Of a DNA stretch of 64,000 nt, positions 20,601 through 27,845 are shown piece by piece. The stretch covers positions 62,001 to 126,000 of the forward strand of contig NZ_JADIKC010000005.1 in assembly GCF_016905005.1 (NCBI RefSeq). Direction: 5' to 3'. The position numbers and the translations under genes were made by a program. Origin of the DNA: Dyella kyungheensis (lineage in GTDB: Bacteria; Pseudomonadota; Gammaproteobacteria; Xanthomonadales; Rhodanobacteraceae). Below the pieces are notes generated by a model, which saw nothing but the letters and a program-made list of their open reading frames with translations, made no database searches and was not told the origin of the DNA. How positions within the stretch are numbered: position 1 is the stretch's first letter; the number at the start of each line of letters is the position of its first letter.

Positions 20601-20684
20601 GCCTATGGCGAAGCGCTGTACGACCGGCGCGTGCAGGCACGCACGGCCGGTGGCGTGACGCTGGAGGTAGTCCGTCAGCCTTGA
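14652..20684 (+). CDS. Bacterial alpha-2-macroglobulin family protein
   Basis: A giant 2010-residue protein, predicted periplasmic and inner-membrane anchored. It traps proteases by conformational change, protecting the envelope when the peptidoglycan or outer membrane is breached. One N-terminal hydrophobic helix (about 54-75) with cytoplasmic basic residues (GWIRRRPVH) anchors it; no lipobox is present, unlike E. coli YfhM. MG-type beta domains follow. A highly acidic disordered insert lies at about 556-612 (many D/E/N/G residues). The thioester CSEQ has C1513, inside the helical thioester domain, and the MG10-like end is YRIKATNAGKFIVPP. The start at 14652 has GGGAAGG just upstream. pbpC follows 49 bases later, the conserved partner that repairs peptidoglycan. 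Confidence 0.92.
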   Translation: MDLLRFLLLLPLRLLRGILAGLGLILRPLFGQVSWSAPAWLPETGGWIRRRPVHAAGVLVATLVLAAAGWFGWQWYKNRPQPVEPSRITLSASAPSITDYTKQPIAINPLMVTFSGSAAPIEQVGKAVTAGIVMQPAVKGQWTWLDDRTLRFVPAEDWPVGKHYEVRFDVAKVFAKQVLMADDHFEFDTPAFEAKAEKGEFYQDPQDATAKKTILPVTFNYPVDSADFEKRIEVGLMQRAGRDVPLKYTVTYDQYKLHAWIHSQPLSLPRDESAVAYTLAKGLRSTRGGDGTAAELKAQVRVPGLYSLTIDGIEPTLVDNEKYEPEQVLLVNVGGAVRDTELAGLIKAWVLPPRKAGEQQDDDAPPYPWSEGEVGEAELRQSQPLKLEMVPTENDYDAVQSFKFHASPGQRVYVHVDKGLKTFGGYILGKPYGSVVTVPNYPKLLRFMADGSLLSMSGSKRISVVSRNLPGMRVEIGRVLPDQLQHLVSLNQGSYAHPELSYAFSEDHIVERFEQKRSFPKGDPAKAHYEGLDLGQYLKEGKRGVFLLHLTSYDAAAEKKREDARKAAENEPQAAPTNDASDGESDEGDGDGEMSENDNDDDGNAPAADTRMIVVTDLGMLVKRSLDGSQDVFVQSIHSGAPVGGASVSVLAVNGQTLFSDTTSADGVVHFPTFKGLEREKQPTLYVVKKGDDLSFLPIGGSSSYDRKLDFSRFDVGGERNAQNDGQLSAYLFSDRGIYRPGDTFHVGLIVRAASWTRNVVGVPLQAEIVDPRGMTVKQLPMSMDTSGFGELEYAPAETAPTGTWTVNLYIVKDGKASAQIGSTTVQVKEFLPDRMKVEAKLVGQVPEGWVKPDQIKGIVDVMNLFGTPATDRRVEASLTLRPAWPAFRSWPDYHFYDVRRAKEGYEDKLQDGKTDDKGHAEFDLDLKKYADATYQLYFLAKAYEPEGGRSVAAASQTLVSSNDWLVGYKSVDNLDYINRDAPRSVHLVAIDHTAKSMALKDLKARLIERRYISVLTKQDSGVYKYQSKLKEVPLNEQPLAIPANGMDYALPTDKPGNYALVIVRSSDGVEVNRVEYSVAGAANVSRSLDRNAELQLNLSKQDYAPGESVDIAIRAPYAGSGLITIERDKVYAHAWFHADTSSSVQHITVPADFEGNGYINVQYIRDPSSDEIFMSPLSYGVVPFSVNLDARRNAIKVDSPALVKPGETVTFKLSAPQPTRAVVFAVDEGILQVARYKLGDPLKFFFCKRMLEVGTSQILDLILPDFEKLMAMAAPGGDADGAIGRQLNPFKRKRDKPVAYWSGIVEVNGEKELTYQVPDYFNGKLRVMAVAVSPDRIGTYEGSTTVRGDFVLSPNVPTTLAPGDEVEVSVGVANNLTGLGGKQVPVAVTLKTGPQLQVVGAPNQSLNLGEMREGVVTFRVKATDKLGSGNLSFVAGYGDKSARQSVDVSVRPASAYRTQVDVGRVDAGTKQDQPDLRSLFSEYASRDAAISNIPVVLSSGLTTYLVNFQHYCSEQIISSAMPRLVLSKWPQVKVFADALQPSMSGKKLTNEEALSQFLDVLHARQNGQGGFGLWSATPDSNPFVSTYAMHFMLEARDRGVAIPRDMFDAGNKYLHQLASDDTLDGLDLLRQRAYAVYLLTRQGNVTTNDLAAVQKRLQDAYPNEWKNDLAAAWLASSYQLLKQDKQAAQLMAGPQKLLERNTGDKEYRYGYYYDSLIRDASTLYLLAKHFPERSRALSPRVMENITEPLEHGWYNTLSSSMVLLALDTYASQNEGQLGKLRIDQVQTDGAVRAIAALQGNLLQAGSWDANAKRLRFTNDSTLPAWRVVSQGGFDRDQPAKAIKEGLEITRDYTDVNGKAIDKVTIGQEIDVHLKIRATDDRGLDNVAIVDLLPGGFEPVIQPPPAVTDQQQDGSEQNDAGGDSEVKASEWRSPIGVGRSSWALQYADVREDRVVLYGSATPSVGEFVYRIKATNAGKFIVPPAYGEALYDRRVQARTAGGVTLEVVRQP

Positions 20685-20691
20685 TCGAAGC

Positions 20692-20719
20692 GGAGCGTCC
20701 CGCCGTAGCGGGGCGCTCC
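20692..20719 (+). terminator. Hairpin between macroglobulin gene and pbpC
   Basis: GGAGCGTCCCGC (20692-20703) pairs with GCGGGGCGCTCC (20708-20719) around CGTA, 12 bp with one G-U pair and no T-run. Its GGCGCTCCCAC edge resembles the arms of the palindromic repeat family, so it may be a decayed copy. It probably tunes pbpC expression rather than ending the transcript. Confidence 0.5.
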
Positions 20720-20733
20720 CACGGACATACCGC

Positions 20734-23127
20734 ATGACCACGCCGTCCTTCATTGCCCGCTGCTGCCGCGCCCTGATCCGTTGGGGCGTGCGCTGGCAGA
20801 ACTGGCTGGTGGGACTGGCGCTGCTGGCGGCGCTGCTGGTCGGACTTCGGCTATGGCCGCATCGGCCCTTGAGCGCATGGCTGCCATCGTCGACTGCGGT
20901 TTATGACGCTCGCGGTCGCCTGCTGCGCCTCACCCTCGCCAGCGATCAACGCTATCGCCTGTGGGTGCCACTCAAGGACGTCTCGCCCGCGCTGGTGGAC
21001 GGCGTGCTGCTGCACGAGGACCGCTGGTATCGCTGGCATCCCGGCTTCAATCCCTACGGTTTGCTGCGCGGTGCGTGGGTTACGTATGTGAGCCATGGCA
21101 ACCGGCAAGGTGGTTCGACCATCACCATGCAGCTGGCGCGTTTGCTCTGGCGGCTCAATACGCGCGCTCCCTCGGGCAAGCTGCTGCAAGTGGCGCGTGC
21201 GCTGCAACTGGAACTGTTCTATTCGAAGGAGCAGATTCTCGAGGCCTATCTCAACTACGCGCCTTATGGGCGCAATGTCGAAGGCGTAGGCGCCGCGAGC
21301 CTGGCCTATTTCGACAAACCGGCCGATGCGCTGAGCCTGCCCGAGGCGCTGACGCTGGCGGTGATTCCGCAGGATCCCAGTCGCCGGCTGCAGGCGGGCG
21401 CCGATGCGCCGGACCTCATCAGCCATCGGCTCAGCACGTCCCGCAATCGTCTGTATGCCCGGTGGAAAACGCTGCATCCAGGCGATGCGGCGCTGCAGCC
21501 GCTGTTTGCATTGCCGTTGCGGCTGCGTCCGCTCTCCAAGTTACCGTTCGAATCGCCCCATGCGGTCGATCAGGTGCTCGCAGCGCGCAAGCTCATGGCC
21601 GCCGACAGCGACAGCCGCGTCACCACCACGCTCGATCTCGATCTGCAGCATGTACTGGAACGGCAAGTGGACCGCTATGTCGAACGCAACGGCGGTCGCG
21701 GCATCCGCAATGTGTCGGCCGTGCTGGTGGACACGCGCGATATGGGCGTGAAGGCACTGGTCGGTTCGGCGGACTACGCCAATGCGGAGATCCAGGGGCA
21801 GGTGAACGGCACGCTCGCCAAGCGCTCGCCCGGCTCGACCTTGAAGCCTTTCATTTACGCGCTGGGTTTCGACCAGGGCGTATTGCATCCGCAGACCGTG
21901 CTGCGGGATGTGCCGACCGCGTTTGGCCCGTATGCACCGGAGAATTTCGACGGCCATTTCCTGGGTCCCGTCACGGCGACCGAAGCGCTCGTACGCAGCC
22001 GCAATATTCCCGCCGTGTGGGTGGCCTCGCAGCTCCAGCAACCGTCGTTCTACCAGTTCCTGCACGATGCAGGCATCAGTCGTCTTGCCAGCGAAAAACA
22101 CTACGGACTCGCGCTGGTGCTCGGCGGCGGCGAAGTCACCATGCAGGAACTGGCGGGGCTCTACGCCATGCTCGCCAATCGCGGGGAGCTGCGTCCGCTT
22201 CGTCTGTTGGCCAGCGATCCGCCCAGCAACGGCACGCGCCTGTTGAGCGAAGAAGCCAGCTTCATGGTGATGGACATGTTGCGCCAGAACCCGCGCCCCG
22301 ACGAAACCACCGGCGCGCAGCCCGATCGCTTGCCCGTGTACTGGAAAACCGGCACCTCGTGGGGCTTTCGTGATGCATGGACGGCGGGCAGTTTCGGGCC
22401 GTACGTGCTCATCGTCTGGATCGGCAACTTCGATGGCAGTAGCAACCCGGCCTTCGTGGGCGTGGATGCGGCGGCGCCGTTGTTCTTCCAGATGGAGGAC
22501 GCTTTGCGCGCCGCCCAGCCGCAGCTCACCGAGCCCGTGCGGCATATGCCTGCGCACCTGCGCCGCGTGGAGATCTGTCTGGCCAGCGGCGACCTGCCTA
22601 ACCAGTGGTGCCCGCAGCGCGGCATGACCTGGTTCATTCCCGGCAAGTCGCCGATCCGCGTGAGTCAGGTGCATCGCCCGGTGGTCATCGATGACGACAC
22701 CGGCAAGCCGGCCTGTCCGCCGTATGCCGGCAAGCGCACGCACGTGGAGGTCTACGAATTCTGGCCGTCCGAACTGCAGCGCGTGTTCGTGCAGGCGGGC
22801 ATTCCGCGGCGTACGCCGCCGCGCAACGACAGCTGCGTGCTCAGCGGCGTGGACGGCGAACCGCCGTCGATCACCTCGCCGCTGCGCGGCAGCATCTACG
22901 CGATGCGGCTGAAGTCGAGCGGCCAGGATCGCGTGGCCTTCAGCGCCAATGCCGATGCATCGGTGCGCGAGATGTACTGGTTCGTCAACGATGCCTATGT
23001 GGGGCGCAGTGCCCCCGGCGAGTCGATGTTCTGGCTACCTGCCAGCGCAGGCAACTACGAGGTGCGCGTGGTCGATGACCGCGGCCGCAGCGACGTCAGG
23101 CCCCTGGGCGTCAACGTGGTCGACTGA
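20734..23127 (+). CDS. pbpC: Penicillin-binding protein 1C
   Basis: A 797-residue bifunctional class A-type peptidoglycan synthase. One transmembrane anchor (about 24-46) is followed by the glycosyltransferase domain. It contains LLHEDRWYRWHPG (catalytic Glu), RQGGSTITMQLARL and NYAPYGRNVEGV. The transpeptidase domain has S368-T-L-K371, SRN as the SxN motif and KTGTS as the third motif. The C-terminal 90 residues (about 705-797) form the PBP1C-specific C-terminal domain. In E. coli this gene follows the macroglobulin yfhM, and the same order is kept here. Together they are thought to repair damaged wall and inhibit attacking proteases. Confidence 0.95.
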   Translation: MTTPSFIARCCRALIRWGVRWQNWLVGLALLAALLVGLRLWPHRPLSAWLPSSTAVYDARGRLLRLTLASDQRYRLWVPLKDVSPALVDGVLLHEDRWYRWHPGFNPYGLLRGAWVTYVSHGNRQGGSTITMQLARLLWRLNTRAPSGKLLQVARALQLELFYSKEQILEAYLNYAPYGRNVEGVGAASLAYFDKPADALSLPEALTLAVIPQDPSRRLQAGADAPDLISHRLSTSRNRLYARWKTLHPGDAALQPLFALPLRLRPLSKLPFESPHAVDQVLAARKLMAADSDSRVTTTLDLDLQHVLERQVDRYVERNGGRGIRNVSAVLVDTRDMGVKALVGSADYANAEIQGQVNGTLAKRSPGSTLKPFIYALGFDQGVLHPQTVLRDVPTAFGPYAPENFDGHFLGPVTATEALVRSRNIPAVWVASQLQQPSFYQFLHDAGISRLASEKHYGLALVLGGGEVTMQELAGLYAMLANRGELRPLRLLASDPPSNGTRLLSEEASFMVMDMLRQNPRPDETTGAQPDRLPVYWKTGTSWGFRDAWTAGSFGPYVLIVWIGNFDGSSNPAFVGVDAAAPLFFQMEDALRAAQPQLTEPVRHMPAHLRRVEICLASGDLPNQWCPQRGMTWFIPGKSPIRVSQVHRPVVIDDDTGKPACPPYAGKRTHVEVYEFWPSELQRVFVQAGIPRRTPPRNDSCVLSGVDGEPPSITSPLRGSIYAMRLKSSGQDRVAFSANADASVREMYWFVNDAYVGRSAPGESMFWLPASAGNYEVRVVDDRGRSDVRPLGVNVVD

Positions 23128-23215
23128 ACGTCCCTGCCAGGCGTCATGCTCGGATGAAGCACGGGGGCTGCGCTATGCTGGATAGCCTGATCCGAGACAA
23201 GCACACGCCCATCGC

Positions 23216-24505
23216 ATGACTTCGTCACCGGCCGCCTCCTATTACCGCGCCACGGCCACCCCGTATGCGCCATACGCTCCCTTGCAGGGCAAGACCGATG
23301 CGCGCGTCGCCATCATCGGTGGAGGCTTTGCCGGCTTGCACACGGCGCTTGGTCTGGCCGAGCGCGGCGTACGCGATGTGATTCTGCTTGAGCGGGAGAA
23401 GGTGGGTTTCGGTGCCTCGGGGCGCAACGGCGGTTTCGTTTTCGGCGGCTACTCGCTGGGCGAGCAATCGCTGCTCGATCAGCGCGGACAGGATGCTGCC
23501 CTTGCCTTGTTCCGCCTCACCACCGAAGCGGTAGAGCGCATCCGTCACCGTGCATCGCATTACCGCATTCCCTGCGACGTGGTGGACGAAGGCGTGATCT
23601 GGGCCAACTGGTTCCGCGATCCGGCCGTGCTGCGCCAGCGGCAGGAACTGCTGGCGCGCCAGTATGGCGTGTCGTGGGAATGGCTGCCGCAGCACGAGCT
23701 GCGTGCTCGCGTGCACTCTACGCGTTACTACGATGGCCTGTACGAACGCGACGCCCTGCATCTGCATCCGCTGAACTTCGCCATTGGCCTCGCTGGCGCC
23801 GCAACCGCGCAAGGCGTGCGTGTGCATGAAGACACCGATGTGTGGCAGCTGCGTCGCGACGGTTTGCGCTGGCGCATCGAAACGGCGCAGGGTTCGGTGC
23901 ACGCCGATCAGGTGGTGTTGGCGTGCGGCGGTTATCTGGCCGGTCTGCGCCGGCAGGTCGATCGCGCCATCCTGCCCATTGCCACGTACGTGATGGTGAC
24001 CGAACCGCTGGGCGACCGGCTCAAGGATTGCCTGGAAACGCGTTCGGCCGTCTACGATTCGCGCTTCGCCTTCGACTACTACCGACCGTTGGCCGATAGC
24101 CGCTTGTTGTGGGGTGGTCGCATCTCGGTGCGCGATCGTTCGCCGGGCGCCGTGCAAAAGCTGTTGATGCGCGATCTGCTGCGCGTATTCCCGCAATTGA
24201 AGGGCGTGCGGGTGGACTACGCATGGTCGGGCCTGATGAGCTACGCGCGCCACCAGATGCCGCAGATCGGCAGCAGCGGCGATGGACTGTGGTGGGCGCA
24301 GGCGTTTGGCGGTCACGGTCTGGCACCCACGTGCGCGGCAGGCGACCTGCTGGCGTCCGCGCTGGCCGAGGGCGACGACCGCTGGAAGCAGTTCGCGCCC
24401 TACGGCCTGGAGCGCACTTATCGACCGTTCGGTTACCTGGGCGCACAGGCCAGCTACTGGTGGCAGCAAAGCAAAGACTGGTTCAAGACGAGGTTGGAAG
24501 GATGA
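23216..24505 (+). CDS. FAD-dependent amine oxidoreductase (PuuB-like)
   Basis: A 429-residue D-amino-acid-oxidase-fold flavoprotein. The dinucleotide-binding glycine motif [14 protein letters not shown] lies at 31-44, and the family segment [16 protein letters not shown] follows. A C-terminal FAD contact region is visible in the stretch [19 protein letters not shown]. The closest recognisable relatives are gamma-glutamylputrescine oxidases (PuuB), which oxidise the amine of gamma-glutamyl-putrescine and release ammonia and hydrogen peroxide. No puuA, puuC or puuD lies nearby, so the substrate is uncertain. The stop codon overlaps the start of the CsaA-like gene (ATGA), so the two are co-expressed. 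aguA and aguB, which make putrescine, are encoded about 17 kb away. Confidence 0.85.
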   Translation: MTSSPAASYYRATATPYAPYAPLQGKTDARVAIIGGGFAGLHTALGLAERGVRDVILLEREKVGFGASGRNGGFVFGGYSLGEQSLLDQRGQDAALALFRLTTEAVERIRHRASHYRIPCDVVDEGVIWANWFRDPAVLRQRQELLARQYGVSWEWLPQHELRARVHSTRYYDGLYERDALHLHPLNFAIGLAGAATAQGVRVHEDTDVWQLRRDGLRWRIETAQGSVHADQVVLACGGYLAGLRRQVDRAILPIATYVMVTEPLGDRLKDCLETRSAVYDSRFAFDYYRPLADSRLLWGGRISVRDRSPGAVQKLLMRDLLRVFPQLKGVRVDYAWSGLMSYARHQMPQIGSSGDGLWWAQAFGGHGLAPTCAAGDLLASALAEGDDRWKQFAPYGLERTYRPFGYLGAQASYWWQQSKDWFKTRLEG

Positions 24506-24858
24506 GCGCAACACAAGCAAACACGGTGGATGAGATCAGCTGGGCCGATTTCGAGAAGGTGCTGATCGTGACGGGCACCATCACGCGCGTCGAAGCGTTT
24601 CCCGAAGCGCGCAAGCCGGCCTGGAAGGTGTGGGCGGATTTCGGCCCGTACGGCGAGAAGAAAACCAGCGCGCAGGTCGTGAATCTCTATCGCGCCGAGG
24701 ATCTGCTCGGTCGCCAGATCGTCGGCGTGATCAATTTTCCAGAAAAGCAGATCGGTCCGTTCCGCTCGCAGTTCCTGCTCACCGGTTTCCATACCGATGA
24801 CGGCGTGGTGCTCACTGCCGTCGAACGTCCGGTGCCGAACGGCACGCGCCTGGCCTGA
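24502..24858 (+). CDS. CsaA-like tRNA-binding domain protein
   Basis: A 118-residue protein with the OB-fold tRNA-binding domain shared with the methionyl-tRNA synthetase C-terminus and Trbp111. It resembles CsaA, a dimeric export-related chaperone in Bacillus. Typical features are [20 protein letters not shown] and [20 protein letters not shown]. The ATG at 24502 overlaps the TGA of the oxidoreductase gene, so it is translationally coupled. Its stop codon ends at 24858 and the convergent MFS gene's stop begins at 24859, leaving no bases between them. A chaperone or RNA-binding role is inferred from the family only. Confidence 0.9.
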   Translation: MSATQANTVDEISWADFEKVLIVTGTITRVEAFPEARKPAWKVWADFGPYGEKKTSAQVVNLYRAEDLLGRQIVGVINFPEKQIGPFRSQFLLTGFHTDDGVVLTAVERPVPNGTRLA

Positions 24859-26133
24859 TCAACCGGCCTGCAACGCCGGTTGCAGCTGCGGGCGGCGGCC
24901 GATCATCAAGGCCAGTCCCGCGGCGATCAGGCCGGTGACGCCGGCCACCACGAACGGCTGCAGGTAGTCGCCGCTCTGGGTGCGCAGCGCGCCGGCAAAG
25001 AAGGCCGCGCTGGCCGCGCCGATCTGATGGCCCGCCGCGACCCAGCCAAATACCACGGGTGCATCACGATCGCCGAATGCTTCGGTGGCGAGACGCAACG
25101 TGGGTGGCACCGTGGCGATCCAGTCCAGACCGTAGAACATGCCGAACAACGACAGGCTGGCAAACGAGAAATCGGAGTAGGGCAGCCAGATCAGCGAGAG
25201 CCCGCGCAAGCCGTAGTAGACGAACAACAGCTTGCGCGGATCGTAGCGATCGGTCAGCCAGCCCGACAGCGTGGTGCCGATCAGGTCGAACGCGCCCATC
25301 ATGGCCAGCAGGCCCGCTGCGCGCACTTCCGGAATGCCGTGGTCGCCGCACATCGCAATGAAGTGCGTGCCGATCAGGCCGTTGGTGGTGAAGCCGCAGA
25401 TGAAGAAGGTGGCGAACAGGAACCAGAACGTGCGCTGCTTGGCCGCCGTGGCCAGGCTGCCCAGCGCGATGGCCAGCAGGTTGCGGCGCGGCGCCGTATC
25501 GACCTCGTCTTCCGTTGCGCCATAGGGGCGCAGGCCGATATCGGCGGGCCGTTCGGGCAGCAGCCACCAGGCGAGCGGAATCAACAGGGCACAGCCTGCG
25601 GCAACAGTCCACACCACCGGACGCCAACCGCCATGTTCGGCGATGGCGGCCAGCGCCGGCAGGAACGCCAGGGTGCCGGTGGCAGTACTCGCCGTGAGCA
25701 GTCCCATCATCAGGCCGCGATGGGTGACGAACCAGCGATTCACCACCGTGGCGCCCAGCACGATGGCCACGCAACCCGAGCCGATTCCGGAGAACAGTCC
25801 CCAGGTCAGCATCAGGTGCCAGGGCTGCGTCATCCAGGCGCTGGCGGAGATCGACACGGTCATCAGGACCAGGGCACCCACCAGCGTGCGGCGCACGCCC
25901 ACGGCCTGCATAAGCGCCGCGGCGAAGGGGCCGACCATGCCGTAGAGGAAGATGCCCAAGGCAGCGGAGAGGGAAATGGTGTCCCGGCTCCAGCCAAACG
26001 CCTTGCCCAGGGGAAGGATCAGCACGCCGGGAGCAGCGCGGACGCCGGCAGCCGCCAGCAGGGCAAGAAAAATCACGCCGGCCACGACGAAGGCGTACTT
26101 CTGGCCGAAAGGACGGATGCGCGGTATAGTCAT
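24859..26133 (-). CDS. MFS transporter
   Basis: A 424-residue major facilitator with twelve predicted helices. The loop 2-3 motif is loosely kept around GVRRTLVGALVL and again in the second half at GWLTDRYDPRKLLF. The layout resembles oxalate/formate- or monocarboxylate-antiporter-like (MCT-like) bacterial MFS proteins (VVNRWFVTHRGLMMGLLTAS). The start codon at 26133 lies next to the left copy of a twin palindrome that also faces the divergent TetR gene, so that regulator very probably represses it. The palindrome covers the place where the ribosome-binding site would be. Substrate unknown; drug or organic-anion efflux is possible. Confidence 0.87.
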   Translation of the reverse strand: MTIPRIRPFGQKYAFVVAGVIFLALLAAAGVRAAPGVLILPLGKAFGWSRDTISLSAALGIFLYGMVGPFAAALMQAVGVRRTLVGALVLMTVSISASAWMTQPWHLMLTWGLFSGIGSGCVAIVLGATVVNRWFVTHRGLMMGLLTASTATGTLAFLPALAAIAEHGGWRPVVWTVAAGCALLIPLAWWLLPERPADIGLRPYGATEDEVDTAPRRNLLAIALGSLATAAKQRTFWFLFATFFICGFTTNGLIGTHFIAMCGDHGIPEVRAAGLLAMMGAFDLIGTTLSGWLTDRYDPRKLLFVYYGLRGLSLIWLPYSDFSFASLSLFGMFYGLDWIATVPPTLRLATEAFGDRDAPVVFGWVAAGHQIGAASAAFFAGALRTQSGDYLQPFVVAGVTGLIAAGLALMIGRRPQLQPALQAG

Positions 26134-26185
26134 GTTACCGATCGGTACGTTGGATGCGTGAATCGTACGTACCGATCGGTAACAT
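26132..26185. promoter_or_regulatory. Twin operator region of the MFS/TetR divergent pair
   Basis: A 19-bp sequence (26132-26150) is repeated exactly in inverted orientation at 26167-26185. Each copy contains the 12-bp perfect palindrome TACCGATCGGTA (26136-26147 and 26170-26181), with centres 34 bp apart, about three helical turns. The left copy abuts the MFS start codon and the right copy lies 19 bases before the TetR start. Two dimers binding one face of the DNA would shut both genes. Confidence 0.85.
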
Positions 26186-26203
26186 TGTCAACCCATACCA
26201 GCC

Positions 26204-26815
26204 ATGCCGAGCAAACGCCCCCCATCCCCGCCCATTGAACCGATGGCCGAAGAGAAGCCCAAGGCGGCCGAGCGCATTCGTCGCACGGCGCGGGAGCTGT
26301 TCTATCGCGAGGGCATCCGCGCCATCGGGGTGGAGGAGATCGTCACGCGTGCCGGTGTCACCAAGCCGAGTCTTTATCGAAGCTACGCGTCGAAGGACGA
26401 ACTGGCGGCCGAATACCTGCGCGACTACGAAGTGGGCTTCTGGGCGGCGTTCAATGCAGGTGCCGACATCCATCCGGATGATGCTCGCGCGCAATTGATG
26501 GCGTACTTCGAAGGATTGTCACAGCGAGCCTCGCAAGCGGGCTATCGAGGCTGCGGCTTGACCAATGCGGTGGTGGAATATCCCGGCGACGATCACCCGG
26601 CCCGGAAAGTCGCCGAGGAAAACAAGCGCAAGTTGCGCGCACGGCTGGTCGAGCTGTCGACGGCGATGGGTGCGAAGCATCCCGCCTTGCTCGCCGATGG
26701 CCTGCTGTTGCTGCTCGAAGGCACCTATGCCTCCGGTCAGTTGTTCGGCGCGCACGGGCCGGCGGGGTCACTGGTCAAGATCGCCAACCAGCTGATCGAC
26801 GCGTCGCTGGCGTAA
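26204..26815 (+). CDS. TetR/AcrR family regulator of the MFS transporter
   Basis: A 203-residue repressor with an N-terminal helix-turn-helix (about 22-70; ARELFYREGIRAIGVEEIVT then KPSLYRSYASKDELAAEYL). A C-terminal TetR ligand domain carries the GCGLTNAVVEYP segment found in the YxaF/LmrA-like group. An alternative start lies at 26242 (MAEEKPKAAERIRRT), which would shorten the charged tail. The gene diverges from the MFS transporter across a 70-base spacer filled by two matching palindromes, so its main target is almost certainly that transporter and itself. Confidence 0.9.
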   Translation: MPSKRPPSPPIEPMAEEKPKAAERIRRTARELFYREGIRAIGVEEIVTRAGVTKPSLYRSYASKDELAAEYLRDYEVGFWAAFNAGADIHPDDARAQLMAYFEGLSQRASQAGYRGCGLTNAVVEYPGDDHPARKVAEENKRKLRARLVELSTAMGAKHPALLADGLLLLLEGTYASGQLFGAHGPAGSLVKIANQLIDASLA

Positions 26816-26818
26816 GCG

Positions 26819-27766
26819 TCAGCGGCTTTGCCGGCTGTCCAGCCAGATGCCGAGGCCTTGTGCATTGAGTTCGACGTCCATGCCGAGTATCTCGAGCAGC
26901 GCTGCGCGATTGCCGTTCCAGCCATGGGCGTGCGCACGCGACAGATAGAGATCCGCCAGCGCGACTTTCATCGCCTCATGGCGTTGCTCCGCGTTCGCTG
27001 AATTGTCCTGCGCGGATTGCGCGAGGGACACCATCGCATCGATCTGCTCATGCAGATCGTCCGCGAGTCTGGCCACCTGTTCGACGCGGTCGTAATGCGT
27101 GAGATACATCGCCGCGGGTTTCAACGCGACCAGCCGCCGAATCGAGGCATGCAATGCATCGGGATCGAATTGCACCGGCGATGTCGTCGGCAAGATGAAG
27201 GCACCGCCAGCCGTATCGAATTCGCGATACGACAAACCGAACGTATCGCCCGTAAAGCACACCTTCGCGCGCTCGTCGTAGACGCACAGGTGATGCCGTG
27301 CATGACCCGGTGTATCCAGGCAAAGCAAGGGTCGCCCCGCGAGCTGCACGACATGGCCGTCAGGCGCCTCGACTACGCGTCCGGCAGCGATGGGCCGCAG
27401 GCGGCCATAGGTGGTATCCATCACCTCCTCGCCGTACACGGCCGAGGCACCCGCCCACAATTGACTGGGATCGATCATGTGCCGCGCGCCGCGCGGATGC
27501 ACCACCAGACGCGCATTCGGCAACTGCGCCATCAGCTCGCCGGCACCGCCGGCATGATCCAGGTGAACGTGCGTGAGGATCAGCCAATCGACGTCGCTGG
27601 CTGCAAGACCCGTAGCACCGAGCGCTTCGAGCATGCGCGGCACGGCGTAGTTCGTGCCGCAATCGATAAAGGCTGCACGACCGTTCTCCACCAGCAAATA
27701 AGCCGCATCGAAGCGGGGACGAACGAAGCCGGTATCGATCGTGTAAATGCAGTGGTCCATTGCCAA
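26819..27766 (-). CDS. Metallo-beta-lactamase fold hydrolase
   Basis: A 315-residue hydrolase. The metal signature HVHLDH (H66, H68, D70, H71) lies in the N-terminal half, with further ligand candidates in PGHARHHL and FTGDTFG. The C-terminal 90 residues, rich in helices, differ from glyoxalase II and may form a cap. It belongs to the broad group of uncharacterised SoxH/YflN-like hydrolases. The stop codon lies 4 bases past the convergent TetR gene. An alternative start is Met3. Downstream of pirin on the same strand with an 80-base gap, it may be co-transcribed. Substrate not predictable. Confidence 0.85.
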   Translation of the reverse strand: MAMDHCIYTIDTGFVRPRFDAAYLLVENGRAAFIDCGTNYAVPRMLEALGATGLAASDVDWLILTHVHLDHAGGAGELMAQLPNARLVVHPRGARHMIDPSQLWAGASAVYGEEVMDTTYGRLRPIAAGRVVEAPDGHVVQLAGRPLLCLDTPGHARHHLCVYDERAKVCFTGDTFGLSYREFDTAGGAFILPTTSPVQFDPDALHASIRRLVALKPAAMYLTHYDRVEQVARLADDLHEQIDAMVSLAQSAQDNSANAEQRHEAMKVALADLYLSRAHAHGWNGNRAALLEILGMDVELNAQGLGIWLDSRQSR

Positions 27767-27845
27767 CCTCGCGCTGCGGAATCAGGCGAGGTTAGCAAGG
27801 CCAGCGCGAGGGTTCACTCCCACCTTGGTCGGACGGCGCGATTTA

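Noticed and set aside
15294-20753. A 1819-codon open frame antisense to the macroglobulin gene
   Set aside because: It arises from GC-rich third-position bias on the opposite strand; the translation is rich in His, Arg and Ala, lacks domains, and the sense gene has full family motifs.
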